Shown in pieces: positions 29,984 through 38,537 of a stretch of DNA of 64,000 bases (position 1 is the stretch's first letter; each line of letters begins with the position of its first letter). The notes under the pieces are model-generated. The model saw only the letters and a program-made list of their open reading frames with translations, had not been told where the DNA came from and did not search any database. The stretch comes from CAWANP01 sp963783445 (lineage in GTDB: Bacteria; Chloroflexota; Anaerolineae; JAAYZQ01). Location of the stretch: the NCBI GenBank assembly GCA_963783445.1, contig CAWANP010000020.1, forward strand, positions 864,631 through 928,630. Direction: 5' to 3'. A program made the position numbers and the translations under genes.

Positions 29984-31487
29984 CTAATCCTGATGCCCGA
30001 TATTCGGCGGCGCACCATGCGATTGTTCCACGCTACTCAGAACGGCGCGGATAATGCTGGCGAACCCGGTACACCGGCAGCGATTGCCGCGCAGGTACTC
30101 GCGTACGTCGTCCTCATCCGGTACAGGGATGTCATCCAGCAGCGTCTTGGACATCATCAGGATTCCGGGCGTGCAGTAGCCGCACTGGAAAGCCTGGTGG
30201 TCGAGGAAAGCCTCCTGCAGGGGGTGCAAGGCCCCATCGGCGGCCTGAAGGCCTTCGACCGTCACGACCTCGGCCCCATCGGCCGCCAGCGCCAGCGTGA
30301 GACAGGCCAGGGCCGGCCGGCCGTTGAGCAACACGGTACACGCGCCACACTCGCCAATGCCGCAGCCATACTTGGGGCCGGTGAATTCCAGATCTTCCCG
30401 CAATACGTTCAGCAGCAGGTCATTGGGCGTCACCCAAGCATGGCGTTGTTCGCCGTTCACCCGCAGTGTGAGCGGCATCTGTTCGCCCGCTCCGGCCTGT
30501 AGCCCGGGCCGCTCCGTGTCCAGGGCTTTGGCCACACCCGCCGGCGTACTGACCAGCGCCCCGTCCACGAAGGGCCGTTCCCTGGCTGCGCGATCCCAGG
30601 CGGCCATCAGAAGATCGTAGGTCACCGCCCTGCGTCACCTCACGGCGGTACCAGGCCGTGGAGCGCACGTCGTCAATGGGCGAGACCTCGCCCATGGCGA
30701 CCTTGCCGGCGGCCAATGCCAGATCCGGGCTGAAGGCTTTTCCCTGCAGGAAAGCTTCCGTCTTGACCGCCCGGAAGACGGTAGGGGCCACAGAACCAAA
30801 GGCCAGTTTGCAGTCCTTGATCCTATCGCCGTCGCGGACGACGACAGCCGCGGCGCTCACCTTGGCCAGATCAGCGGCCACGCGTGCGAGCTTGATAAAA
30901 GCGCTGCCCGTTCCCTGCTCCGGCTTGGGCAGCAATACGTGAGACAGTACCTCGCCGGCCCGCAGGGCGGTCCTGCCTGGGCCCAGCAAGAACTGGGACA
31001 GCGGAACCGTGCGCTCCCCTCCTTGACCGGCCAGCACCAGTTGAGCGTCAAAAGCCATCAACGCCGGCACGGCGTCGGAGGCAGGCGAGCCGTTGCACAC
31101 GTTTCCGCCAAGGGTACCCATCATCTGGATCTGCATCGAGCCAAAGGCGGCGCATGCTTCGGCCAGCGCCTGGTAGCCGGATTGTACCACGGGCAAACTG
31201 TGGGTCTCGCGGATCGTCGTGAGCGCGCCGATACAAAGCTGGTCGTCGCGCCAGGCAGCGCCCCTCAAGCCCTGCAAGTGATTGATGTTGACCACCACTT
31301 CTGGTGCAGCCTGCTCCTGCTTCATCTGCACCAGCAAGTAGGAGCCGCCCGCCAGCAGTTGGGCGCGCTCGCCGTGCGTGGCCAGCAGCGCAAACAGCTC
31401 GGCCAGCGAAGCTGGCTCGAAATACTCAAACTCGTTCAGCAGGATGTGGGTGTTGGTCATGGGATAGGCTTGGCTTTCCTGGCACAT
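29984..31487 (-). CDS. Fused FAD and 2Fe-2S subunit of a xanthine dehydrogenase family enzyme (set A), frame broken
   Basis: The N-terminal FAD domain has LLAGGSYLLVQM and MMGTLGGNVCNGSPASDAVP, and ends IDDVRSTAWYRREV. After a frame change near 30630 comes a linker (YDLLMAAWDRAARERPF) and a 2Fe-2S domain with CGIGECGACTVLLNG, CGYCTPGI and CRCTGF. No stop or new ribosome-binding site separates them once the frame is corrected, so I read one polypeptide of about 500 residues ordered FAD then Fe-S. XdhA-type small subunits have the reverse order. The start at 31487 uses GGAGG inside the end of the preceding gene. Confidence 0.75.
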
Positions 31488-31489
31488 GG

Positions 31490-33839
31490 CTAAGCCTCCT
31501 CGCTTTGCAGCGCCCGCAGGATCTTTTCCGGCGTGATGGGCAGCTCGTAGAAACGGATGCCCAAGGCGTTGGTGATGGCATTGGCGTAGGCGGCCGCCAC
31601 CGGGTTGGCCGCTGCCTCCCCGATGCCCTTGGCGCCATGGGGGCCGGTCGGTTCGTAGGTATCGGCAAAATGGATGGTCAGATCGTCCACCTGCGGCGTC
31701 TCACCGATGGCCGCTGTCTTGGCATCGATCCAGTAGCCGCCGCCGGCCACCTGGCCATCCGCATTCCACTTGTTGCTCTCGTACAGCGCATAGCCCACGC
31801 CCTTGCTGAGGCCGCCCTCCAGTTGGCCGGCGGCCATTACCGGGTTGACCACCGTGCCGCAGTCACTGCCCATCACCGCCCGCAGGGTCTGTACCTGTCC
31901 GGTCCAGGTATCGACCTCAACTTCCACAAAGACCGTGACATAGGCCGGCGGGCAATTGGTCGGACGGTAGCTGACCACCGAGGCAATGGTCTTCCAGCTC
32001 TGTTCCCAGCAGCGGGTGGCCAGTTCCTGCAACGTCATGCTACCGTTCGGGCATGGAGGGGGCATAGACCACGCTCTGCCCAAGCCCCTCGTCCAGACGC
32101 AGCGCCAATGCTTCGGGCATGACATTGAGATAGCGGGCAGCGGTATCCAGCAACTCTTGATGCACCTCTTTGGCCGCCTTGACCGCCGCGCCGCCGCCGG
32201 CATACACACCGCGCGTGGCGTGGGTCACACAATCATAGACGGTTGAACAGGTCTCGGCCGGGGCCATGTTCACCTTGTCCAGGGGCACGCATAGCTCCTC
32301 CGCCACCAGCTTGGCGATGGCTTCCAGCGTGCCGCCGCCGTGGTCCATCAGCGCGGTGATGACGTCCACCGAGCCGTCGATGTTGACCTTGACCATGGCG
32401 CCCGAAAAGTCAATCACGTCGCCCGGTTGCGGCGCGCCGGCGCTGGAGGTATGGAAGCCGCGGGCAAGGCCGATGCCCCGCCTGCGGCGACCGGTTTGGG
32501 TCCCGGTGCCTGGGGCCGGGTATCCCAGCCGATGGCCTCCGCGCCCTGCTGCAGCAACTCGGGCACGCCATCGCTCTGCACGATGGACCGAACCAAGCGG
32601 TCCCTGCCCCCAGAAAGTGTCGCCCAGGCCGACATAGTTCTTCAGGCGCAGCTCGAGGGGGTCCATGCCCAGCTTGTCCGCCAGCTCGTCCATCAGCGAT
32701 TCTGCGGCAAAGGTGACCTGGGGATTGCCAAAGCCCTGCATGGCGCAGGAGATGGCCTTGTTGGTGTAAACGGCTGTGCCCTTGTAGCGCACATTGGGCA
32801 GCTTGTACAGAGAAACCAGCCAGCCGATGCTGACCCCCAGGAAGGAGTATGCCTGGATATTGTGGGCGCCGATGTCGCCCACCAGTTCCATCTCGGCGCC
32901 GGTCAGTGTGCCATCGCTCCTGGCTGCCAGCTTGAGGTGGATGTGCGAGGCGTAGCGCGTGTGGTCGTGGACGTCCTCTTCCCGCGTGAGGGTGAGTCTT
33001 ACTGGCCGGCCGGCCTTGAGCGCCAGGGCCGCGCAGATGGGAATGGGCGGGTTCATCTGGATGCTGGAGCCAAAGGTGCCACCCACCGGCACCTTCTTCA
33101 CATTGATCTTGCTCAGGGGGATATCGAAAGATCTCGCCCAGCAGGATGCGCACGTTGTGGATCGACTGGGTCGTGGGCCAGACAGTAAGACCGCCATCCG
33201 GCTCTGGCCGGCAGACACAGGACTTGGGCTCCATCTGGGCGTGGTAGATCTTTTGCGTGCTGAAACGGCCCTCCACGACGACGTCCGCCTCGGCAAAGGC
33301 ACGTGTCCACATCGCCCTCTTCCACGTCGCGCTGGCAGGCGATGTTGTTCTCGATCCTGATCTCGTCCGGCCCCCAGTCGACGGTATCATAGATCGACGC
33401 CGTGCCTGGCTGCCATGGCTTCAAAGGGGTCAGTGACGACCGGCAGCACCTCGTACTCGACCCGGATGGCGCGCACCGCTCTTTCCGCCAGAGCTTCGGT
33501 CTCGGCTGCCACAGCGGCCACGGCCTCGCCCATGCGCCGCACTTTGTCCGCCAGTACATAGTGGTCCTTGTGCAGCACCGAGGGAATGGTGATGATGCGC
33601 TCGTTGTAGCGCATGTGGGGAATATCGTCCCAGGTGAGGACCACAGCTCCCATCGCCTCGGCAGCGCTGGTGTCGATGCTTTTGATGCGGGCATGGGCGT
33701 AGGGGCTGGACAGAATGCGACCGTGCAGCATACGGGGCAGCTTGATGTCTGGTGTGTATTTCTCCTGGCCGGTGACCCGCGCTACGCCATCCTTGCGCCT
33801 TGCCGTCTTGCCCAGGATGTTGAACCTATGCTGGTCCAT
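31490..33839 (-). CDS. Xanthine dehydrogenase family, molybdopterin subunit (set A), heavily frame broken
   Basis: Starts MDQHRFNILGKTARRKDGVA with CAGGAG upstream. Segments in order are SSPYAHARIKSIDTSAA, the FeS-facing QMEPKSCVCRPEPDGGLTVW, GGTFGSSIQMNPPIPICAAL (the cofactor loop, here GTFGSS rather than GGFGGK), MQGFGNPQVTFAAESLMDEL and finally GPHGAKGIGEAAANPVAAAY with the catalytic Glu. At least six frame changes (about 33400, 33310, 33120, 32600, 32480, 32040) break it, the highest density in the operon. Total span fits a 780-residue subunit. The different loop from set B suggests a different substrate. Confidence 0.78.
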
Positions 33840-33874
33840 GTACGCACTCCTGAGATCTTGGCACCCTTGCAGCT

Positions 33875-34804
33875 CTACACCTTGCCCAACACCAGGGCGA
33901 TCAGGGCCATGCGGATGCAGACGCCGTTCTTTGCCTGGCGGAAGTAGGCCGCACCGGGCAGGCTGTCCACGTCGGTCGCAATCTCGTCCACCCGCGGCAG
34001 GGGATGCAGCACCGTCACGCCTGGGTTCACACGTTCAATGATCTCGCGGGTCAGGACGTAGCTGCCACTGAGCGCCTCGTACTCGGCCGGGTCGGCAAAG
34101 CGCTCCTTCTGAATGCGGGTCATATAGAACACGTCCGCCTCGGCCAGGGCCGGCTCCAGCTCCGTCGTCTCTTCCACCAGGGTGCCCCGTTCCCGAAGGC
34201 TAGCCGTGATGCCGGCCGGCATTCCCAGCGCCTGGGGCGCCACAAAGATCATCTTGCAGTCATAGTGTTTGTAAAGCTCAACCCCGGCATGCACGGTACG
34301 GCCGTTCTTCAGGTCACCGCACAGCACGATGGTCTTGCCGTCAACCCCGCCGCATTCCGACTCGATGCTAAACAGGTCCAATAGGGCCTGCGTGGGGTGC
34401 TGGCCCGCACCATCGCCGCCGTTGAGCACCACCGCATCGGCGACTGCGGCCGCCCGGCGGGCGGAACCGATCTCGGGGTGGCGCATGGCAATGATGTCCA
34501 CGTACTGGTCAACGGTCCGGATCGTGTCTTCCAGCGACTCGCCTTTGGCTGTGGATGAGACTCCGGCCGAGGCAAAACCCACCACAGCACCGCCCAGCCG
34601 GTGCATCGCCGTCTCGAAGGACAGCCTGGTACGAGTACTGGGCTCAAAAAAGAGCGATCCCATCACATAGCCATCCATGAGCTTAGACGGGTGTCCCTCC
34701 TCAAGTTGCTGCCGGAAATCAGCAGCCACCTCCATGATACGTACCAACTCGTCGCGGGTGAACTGCGCACCGTCGAGAATGTCCGTTCCGACAAGATCAA
34801 CCAT
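33875..34804 (-). CDS. pyrB: Aspartate carbamoyltransferase catalytic chain
   Basis: An intact 309-residue enzyme close to E. coli PyrB in length and motifs: FFEPSTRTRLSFE (carbamoyl-phosphate site, residues 52-64), SSTAKGESLEDT with Lys87 from the neighbouring active site, NGGDGAGQHPTQALLD, TRIQKERF and HPLPRVDEI. It makes carbamoyl-aspartate in pyrimidine synthesis. ATG 34804 has GGAGGG 6 nt upstream. No regulatory chain (pyrI) or other pyr gene follows. Its place between an IclR regulator and xanthine-dehydrogenase genes recalls catabolic carbamoyltransferases, but the aspartate-specific motifs argue for true ATCase. Confidence 0.88.
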   Translation of the reverse strand: MVDLVGTDILDGAQFTRDELVRIMEVAADFRQQLEEGHPSKLMDGYVMGSLFFEPSTRTRLSFETAMHRLGGAVVGFASAGVSSTAKGESLEDTIRTVDQYVDIIAMRHPEIGSARRAAAVADAVVLNGGDGAGQHPTQALLDLFSIESECGGVDGKTIVLCGDLKNGRTVHAGVELYKHYDCKMIFVAPQALGMPAGITASLRERGTLVEETTELEPALAEADVFYMTRIQKERFADPAEYEALSGSYVLTREIIERVNPGVTVLHPLPRVDEIATDVDSLPGAAYFRQAKNGVCIRMALIALVLGKV

Positions 34805-34830
34805 CTCTGTCCCTCCATCTATTCTAGTGT

Positions 34831-34849
34831 ACCAGATCCCGGATCTGGT
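34831..34849. repeat. 19-bp inverted repeat between IclR gene and pyrB
   Basis: ACCAGATC-CCG-GATCTGGT is a perfect dyad 27 nt before pyrB. It could be an operator or an RNA hairpin modulating transcription from the regulator gene into the operon. There is no T run after it on the minus strand, so it is a poor terminator. Confidence 0.55.
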
Positions 34850-34896
34850 GTTTATTGTCTGTACCCCAGCTATCCCAGCCACACTGTCCACCGAAC

Positions 34897-35679
34897 TCAG
34901 GATACGGCAGGGGCTAGTCGCGCGCCAAGTTGCTCTGAAACCCGCTGACAAGCCTCCCGGCAAAGGTTAACATAGTGCCGCGCCAGATCCTCGCTATGGC
35001 GCTGGATCGGTCCGGCAATGCCGATGGCGCCAACCATGGCGCCTCCACGGTCAAAGATGGGCGTAGCAATCCCCCAGGCGCCCGGGTCCGTTTCTTCCAG
35101 GCTCTGAGCATAGCCCAGTTCGCGGATCTTGGCCAGTTCGGCCTGCAGTTCTTCCAAATCTGTAATGGTATTGGTGCACAGCTTAGGCAGGCCCCGATCC
35201 CGGATAGCGCCCTGGACCTCGGCCTCTGGAAGGTAGGCGGTGAGGATCTTGGAGGATGCGCCAGCGTGGAGGGGCCGCCGTGTCCCGACTTCCAAGGCCA
35301 ACCGGACAGAGTGGCGAGCGTCAATCACTTCGGTGCAGACCGTCTCTTGTCCGGAATGGACCGTCAACACAACCATCTCTCCCGTAGCGGCGGCAATCTC
35401 GCGCATCAGTGGCCGGGCCAGGTGATTGAGGCCGATGGTCTTTTCCGCCAGTTCGCCCCAGCCCAATAGCCTGTAGCCGGGGCGCCAGAGTTTGTCATCG
35501 GGGTTCCGTCGCAGGATGTCGTGGGTCTCAAGACTTACGAGGAAGCGGTGAAGCGTGCTTTTTGGCAACTGCAGGTGGGCACTGAGCTCCGCCAGCGACC
35601 AACCCGGCTGCTCTGCCGAAAAGCTATCCAGTATTCTCACCAGTCGATCAACGGCTGCCACGGACGAGGCATTGAGCAC
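34897..35679 (-). CDS. IclR family transcriptional regulator
   Basis: 260 residues: an N-terminal winged HTH (WSLAELSAHLQLPKSTLHRF, about residues 27-46) and a C-terminal effector-binding domain (ATGEMVVLTVHSGQETVCTE, GASSKILTAYLPE, GAWGIATPIFDRGGAMVGAI). Such regulators bind small metabolites, often aromatic or purine-breakdown compounds, and control adjacent catabolic operons. It is the first gene of the long minus-strand unit and is divergent from the amidase. Its own promoter contains two palindromes (35747-35761, 35780-35796), so autoregulation is likely. Confidence 0.92.
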   Translation of the reverse strand: MLNASSVAAVDRLVRILDSFSAEQPGWSLAELSAHLQLPKSTLHRFLVSLETHDILRRNPDDKLWRPGYRLLGWGELAEKTIGLNHLARPLMREIAAATGEMVVLTVHSGQETVCTEVIDARHSVRLALEVGTRRPLHAGASSKILTAYLPEAEVQGAIRDRGLPKLCTNTITDLEELQAELAKIRELGYAQSLEETDPGAWGIATPIFDRGGAMVGAIGIAGPIQRHSEDLARHYVNLCREACQRVSEQLGARLAPAVS

Positions 35680-35746
35680 GGTAGCACTCCCGGGACGGAA
35701 TCAGGACATCGTCTGAAAGGATCTGTGCGAGAATCGTTCCGGATAA

Positions 35747-35761
35747 TGGAATAGCATTCCA
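35747..35761. promoter_or_regulatory. IclR-type operator candidate
   Basis: TGGAAT-AGC-ATTCCA is a perfect 15-bp dyad. It resembles the known IclR consensus of two TGGAAA-like half-sites around a short centre. It lies at about +3 to +17 of the predicted IclR-gene transcript, a position suited to repression. Confidence 0.65.
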
Positions 35762-35770
35762 CTAATTAAG

Positions 35771-35800
35771 ATAATACACCAACCTATGGTAGGTTGTCAA
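35771..35800 (-). promoter_or_regulatory. Promoter of the IclR-headed operon with palindromic spacer
   Basis: On the minus strand TTGACA (35800-35795), an 18-bp spacer, then TATTAT (35776-35771). The spacer is almost filled by a perfect 17-bp dyad CAACCTA-TGG-TAGGTTG (35780-35796), so a protein bound there would block RNA polymerase. The dyad centres of this and the TGGAAT site are 34 bp apart. Confidence 0.75.
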
Positions 35801-35850
35801 GGTAACTGCTTCTCCGGTTCAACGCTTTAACGTTCTGGCAAACTCGAGAC

Positions 35851-35879
35851 TTGAACTGTACCCGGGAATGTGCTATAAC
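35851..35879 (+). promoter_or_regulatory. Sigma-70 promoter for the amidase
   Basis: TTGAAC (35851-35856), 17 bp, TATAAC (35874-35879), with a TGC extension before the -10. It predicts an untranslated leader of about 155 nt. Confidence 0.7.
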
Positions 35880-36042
35880 CAGTAGGCTGCAGTGCGGGGC
35901 ATGGCCGACAAACTTCCCAGAATCTTGTCGCTGGCTGCGATTCTGACCCAGTTCGTTGAGTTCAAGGGATTCAATGTCTTCGCCCGGACACAGCTTCCGG
36001 GAAGGTGCAGCAGGATCGTCTCTAGTCTGAAGGAGGATGACT

Positions 36043-37482
36043 GTGTCCAATTTGGTAACTTGCTTCATGACCGCCCGGGACCTGGTTCAAGCCATTAGTA
36101 GGAGAGAGTTGTCCGCGCGCGAGGTCATGGTTGCGCACCTCGAGCAGATCGAGCGCTACAACCCTGAGGTAAACGCCATCGTGACGCTGCTGCCAGAGCA
36201 TGCCATGGAATCAGCAGATCGCGCGGACCAGGCTGTGGCGCGTGGCGAGCCCTTGGGACCGCTGCATGGACTGCCCATCGCGCACAAGGATCTCGTCCCC
36301 ACAAAAGGGATCCGGACGACCTTTGGATCCCCCATCTTTGCCGATTTTGTCCCGGAGGAAGATGCCCTCATCGTCGAACGCCTCAGGGCGGCCGGGGCGC
36401 TGACCATCGGCAAGACCAACACGCCCGAATTTGGCGCGGGGTCCCAGACCTACAACGAGGTCTTTGGCGTTACCAGAAACCCCTACGACCTGTCCAAGAC
36501 CTGCGGTGGCAGCAGCGGCGGGGCAGCAGTGGCCCTGGCCTGCGGCCTGATCCCCATTGCCGACGGCAGCGACATGGGCGGCTCCCTGCGAAACCCGGCC
36601 AACTACTGCAATGTGGTTGGCTTCCGGCCGTCCCCCGGTCGGGTAGCCTCGTGGCCAAGCTTGGCCGCTTGGGCAACGTTGGGCGTGCAAGGGCCCATGG
36701 CCCGTACCGTGGGCGACGCTGCCCTCCTGCTCAGCGCTATGGCGGGTCCCGATCCACGCTCTCCGATCTCCATCGCCGAACCAGGCGAGGGCTTCCGCCA
36801 GCCACTGGCTCGCGATTTCCACGGTGTTCGGATTGCATGGAGTCCAGATTTCGGAGGACTGCCCGTCGATCCACGGGTTACGGCCGTGCTGGAGGACCAG
36901 CGCGGGGTATTCGATGAACTGGGCTGCCAAGTCGACCAGACTCAGCCCGATTTCGTCGGAGCAGACGAAGCTTTCAAAGTTCTGCGAGCCTGGCAGTTTG
37001 AGCTATCTTACGGGGATCTGCTGGACAGCCATCCTGGACAGATGAAGGACACAGTCGTCTGGAATGTCGAGGAGGGGAGAAAACTGATGGGCCCCCAGAT
37101 CGGCCGTGCGGAGCGCAAGCACACGGAACTATACCAGCGCGTCCGGCTATTCATGGAAGAGTACGAGTTCATGGCCTTCCCCGTGAGCCAGGTGCCACCC
37201 TTTGACGTCACCCAACCTTACGTGACCGAGGTCAACGGCGTCGAAATGGCGACTTATATCGACTGGATGAAGTCCTGCTACTATGTCAGCGTCTTGGGCT
37301 TGCCCGCCATCTCGGTGCCCTGTGGCTTCACGGAGGGGGGTCTTCCGGTGGGTCTGCAAATCGTGGGTCGGCACCACGATGATTGGGGCGTGCTCCAGCT
37401 AGCCCACGCCTTTGAGCAGGCGACAGGCTTCTGGAAGACCAGGCCGCCCTTGGTAGGTAAAGACCGGACTCTGGCGCACTGA
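36043..37482 (+). CDS. Amidase signature family hydrolase
   Basis: An intact enzyme of about 479 residues with the full Ser-cisSer-Lys triad: Lys in GLPIAHKDLVP (about 82), cis-Ser in TCGGSSGGAAVALACG (about 157-158), and the nucleophile in GSDMGGSLRNPANY (about 181). It hydrolyses amides to acid and ammonia. I prefer GTG 36043 to ATG 36037 because the strong ribosome-binding site AAGGAGG (36030-36036) directly abuts the ATG but is 6 nt from the GTG. It is divergent from the IclR gene and may share its control. That would fit a role in using amide nitrogen released by the ring-degrading operon, but the link is inference. Confidence 0.88.
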   Translation: MSNLVTCFMTARDLVQAISRRELSAREVMVAHLEQIERYNPEVNAIVTLLPEHAMESADRADQAVARGEPLGPLHGLPIAHKDLVPTKGIRTTFGSPIFADFVPEEDALIVERLRAAGALTIGKTNTPEFGAGSQTYNEVFGVTRNPYDLSKTCGGSSGGAAVALACGLIPIADGSDMGGSLRNPANYCNVVGFRPSPGRVASWPSLAAWATLGVQGPMARTVGDAALLLSAMAGPDPRSPISIAEPGEGFRQPLARDFHGVRIAWSPDFGGLPVDPRVTAVLEDQRGVFDELGCQVDQTQPDFVGADEAFKVLRAWQFELSYGDLLDSHPGQMKDTVVWNVEEGRKLMGPQIGRAERKHTELYQRVRLFMEEYEFMAFPVSQVPPFDVTQPYVTEVNGVEMATYIDWMKSCYYVSVLGLPAISVPCGFTEGGLPVGLQIVGRHHDDWGVLQLAHAFEQATGFWKTRPPLVGKDRTLAH

Positions 37483-37520
37483 CAGAGATCATTTCCTAGT
37501 GAGAAAGCCCGAGTCGCAGT

Positions 37521-37562
37521 GGGCGCCCTTCGGGGCGCCTTCGACTTTGCTCAGGGCAGGCT
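37521..37562. repeat. GC hairpin and dispersed-repeat arm after the amidase
   Basis: GGGCGCCC-TTC-GGGGCGCC (37521-37539) is a strong hairpin 39 nt after the amidase stop and may end its transcript, although no T run follows. The adjoining CTTCGACTTTGCTCAGGGCAG resembles the dispersed repeat arms at 14426-14540. Confidence 0.5.
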
Positions 37563-37665
37563 TCAGTGTCGTAGAAGCGAGCTGAAGCGCGCACCACAAA
37601 CGGGAGCCCGTCCAATTTCAGGACCAGTTGCGATTGAATGGGTCGCCAGGGTAGCCTTGGAAGCC

Positions 37666-38007
37666 TTAGACGCTGAGTTCTGTCCAGGCCAGAACGAGGT
37701 CGTCCAGCGCGGCATAGATCTGCGCGGCATCTGCGTCGCTGGCCAGTAGGTCCAGGACCTGGCGGAACAGGGGCTGCAGTCGAGCGCGAACCTTGTCCGC
37801 ATCAGCAGAAACAACAGGCTGTTTGTCCCATTCGTAGATGATATTGAGCGTGATCGTCCGCAACACAAAAAGGGCCGAGGGCCACCTGGTCACGAGGGGT
37901 GGTTCCCGGTACAGGTCGACCACGTCGCGCAGATTGTTCACATAGAAGCCTTCGTCTACGTGTTCGCGAGCGCGCTGGATCAGCTGCAATTCCGTATCAC
38001 TTGCCAT
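37666..38007 (-). CDS. Hypothetical protein, 113 aa
   Basis: A soluble alpha-helical protein without known motifs: MASDTELQLIQRAREHVDEG, then a hydrophobic stretch ALFVLRTITLNIIYEW and an acidic C-terminus LDDLVLAWTELSV. ATG 38007 is preceded by GGAGGGAGGAACAGG, a strong ribosome-binding region, which supports translation. I do not recognise the family. It appears to be monocistronic. Confidence 0.6.
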   Translation of the reverse strand: MASDTELQLIQRAREHVDEGFYVNNLRDVVDLYREPPLVTRWPSALFVLRTITLNIIYEWDKQPVVSADADKVRARLQPLFRQVLDLLASDADAAQIYAALDDLVLAWTELSV

Positions 38008-38385
38008 CCTGTTCCTCCCTCCCCCTGGATCAGTCCTGACTAGAAAGCCTGATACCCACATTCCGCAGGCTTACCCATGCCGTACCAGATCAACACGCTG
38101 ATCAGCCCCAGTGAAAGAGCACACAACCACCAGCATAAAGGGGTAAAAAACCATTCTATCGCAAAAGCGCCCAGGAGTCAATTCTGGAAGGAAGCGCTCA
38201 GATGCTGAGCGATCTGGAATTCGGCCCGAGTGCCCCACCTTGGGGCAATCCGCCATGCCGCGACGTTTATTGAACAGGCATGTCCAACATCTTGAGAGAA
38301 AGACGCCTGCCAGTATGGGGATGCCTCTGGCTGCAGCCTCGGCCCGGGCCAGTTTCCCTAGGGATCCTTGAGCATTCTCTCTGAG
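38008..38385. other. Intergenic stretch without a recognised gene
   Basis: A minus-strand open frame overlaps this stretch but has no ribosome-binding site, no family resemblance and reads through the promoter at 38386-38414. I see no gene here. Confidence 0.5.
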
Positions 38386-38414
38386 TTGACGCTGGAGGGC
38401 CCTTGCCATATAAT
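38386..38414 (+). promoter_or_regulatory. Sigma-70 promoter
   Basis: TTGACG (38386-38391), 17 bp, TATAAT (38409-38414). It drives the DUF4332-like gene with a leader of about 100-115 nt. Confidence 0.85.
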
Positions 38415-38522
38415 GGCTGCGATTCGGTCGAGGTTCGTACAGCAACAGCAGCGTGGTAAGTACTAAAAGAGAGAGCATTTCCCCTGAAGGAGAACCTCGA
38501 TCCTGACGTTTTGGGAGAATTT

Positions 38523-38537
38523 ATGGGGGGGGGGCTA
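38523..38537 (+). promoter_or_regulatory. G10 homopolymer at the translation start
   Basis: A run of ten G (38525-38534) lies between an ATG at 38523, which has a good ribosome-binding site (GGGAG, 5 nt upstream), and the ATG at 38537. With ten G the first ATG is out of frame with the gene; with eleven or eight G it is in frame. Confidence 0.6.

Noticed and set aside
33875..34804. Catabolic carbamoyltransferase (YgeW/oxamate type) instead of PyrB
   Set aside because: The context suggests it, but the aspartate-site motifs TRIQKERF, HPLPR and the full STRTR/Lys87 pattern match true ATCase.
38071..38478. Minus-strand 135-codon frame before the DUF4332-like gene
   Set aside because: It crosses a consensus plus-strand promoter, lacks a ribosome-binding site and shows no recognisable motif.
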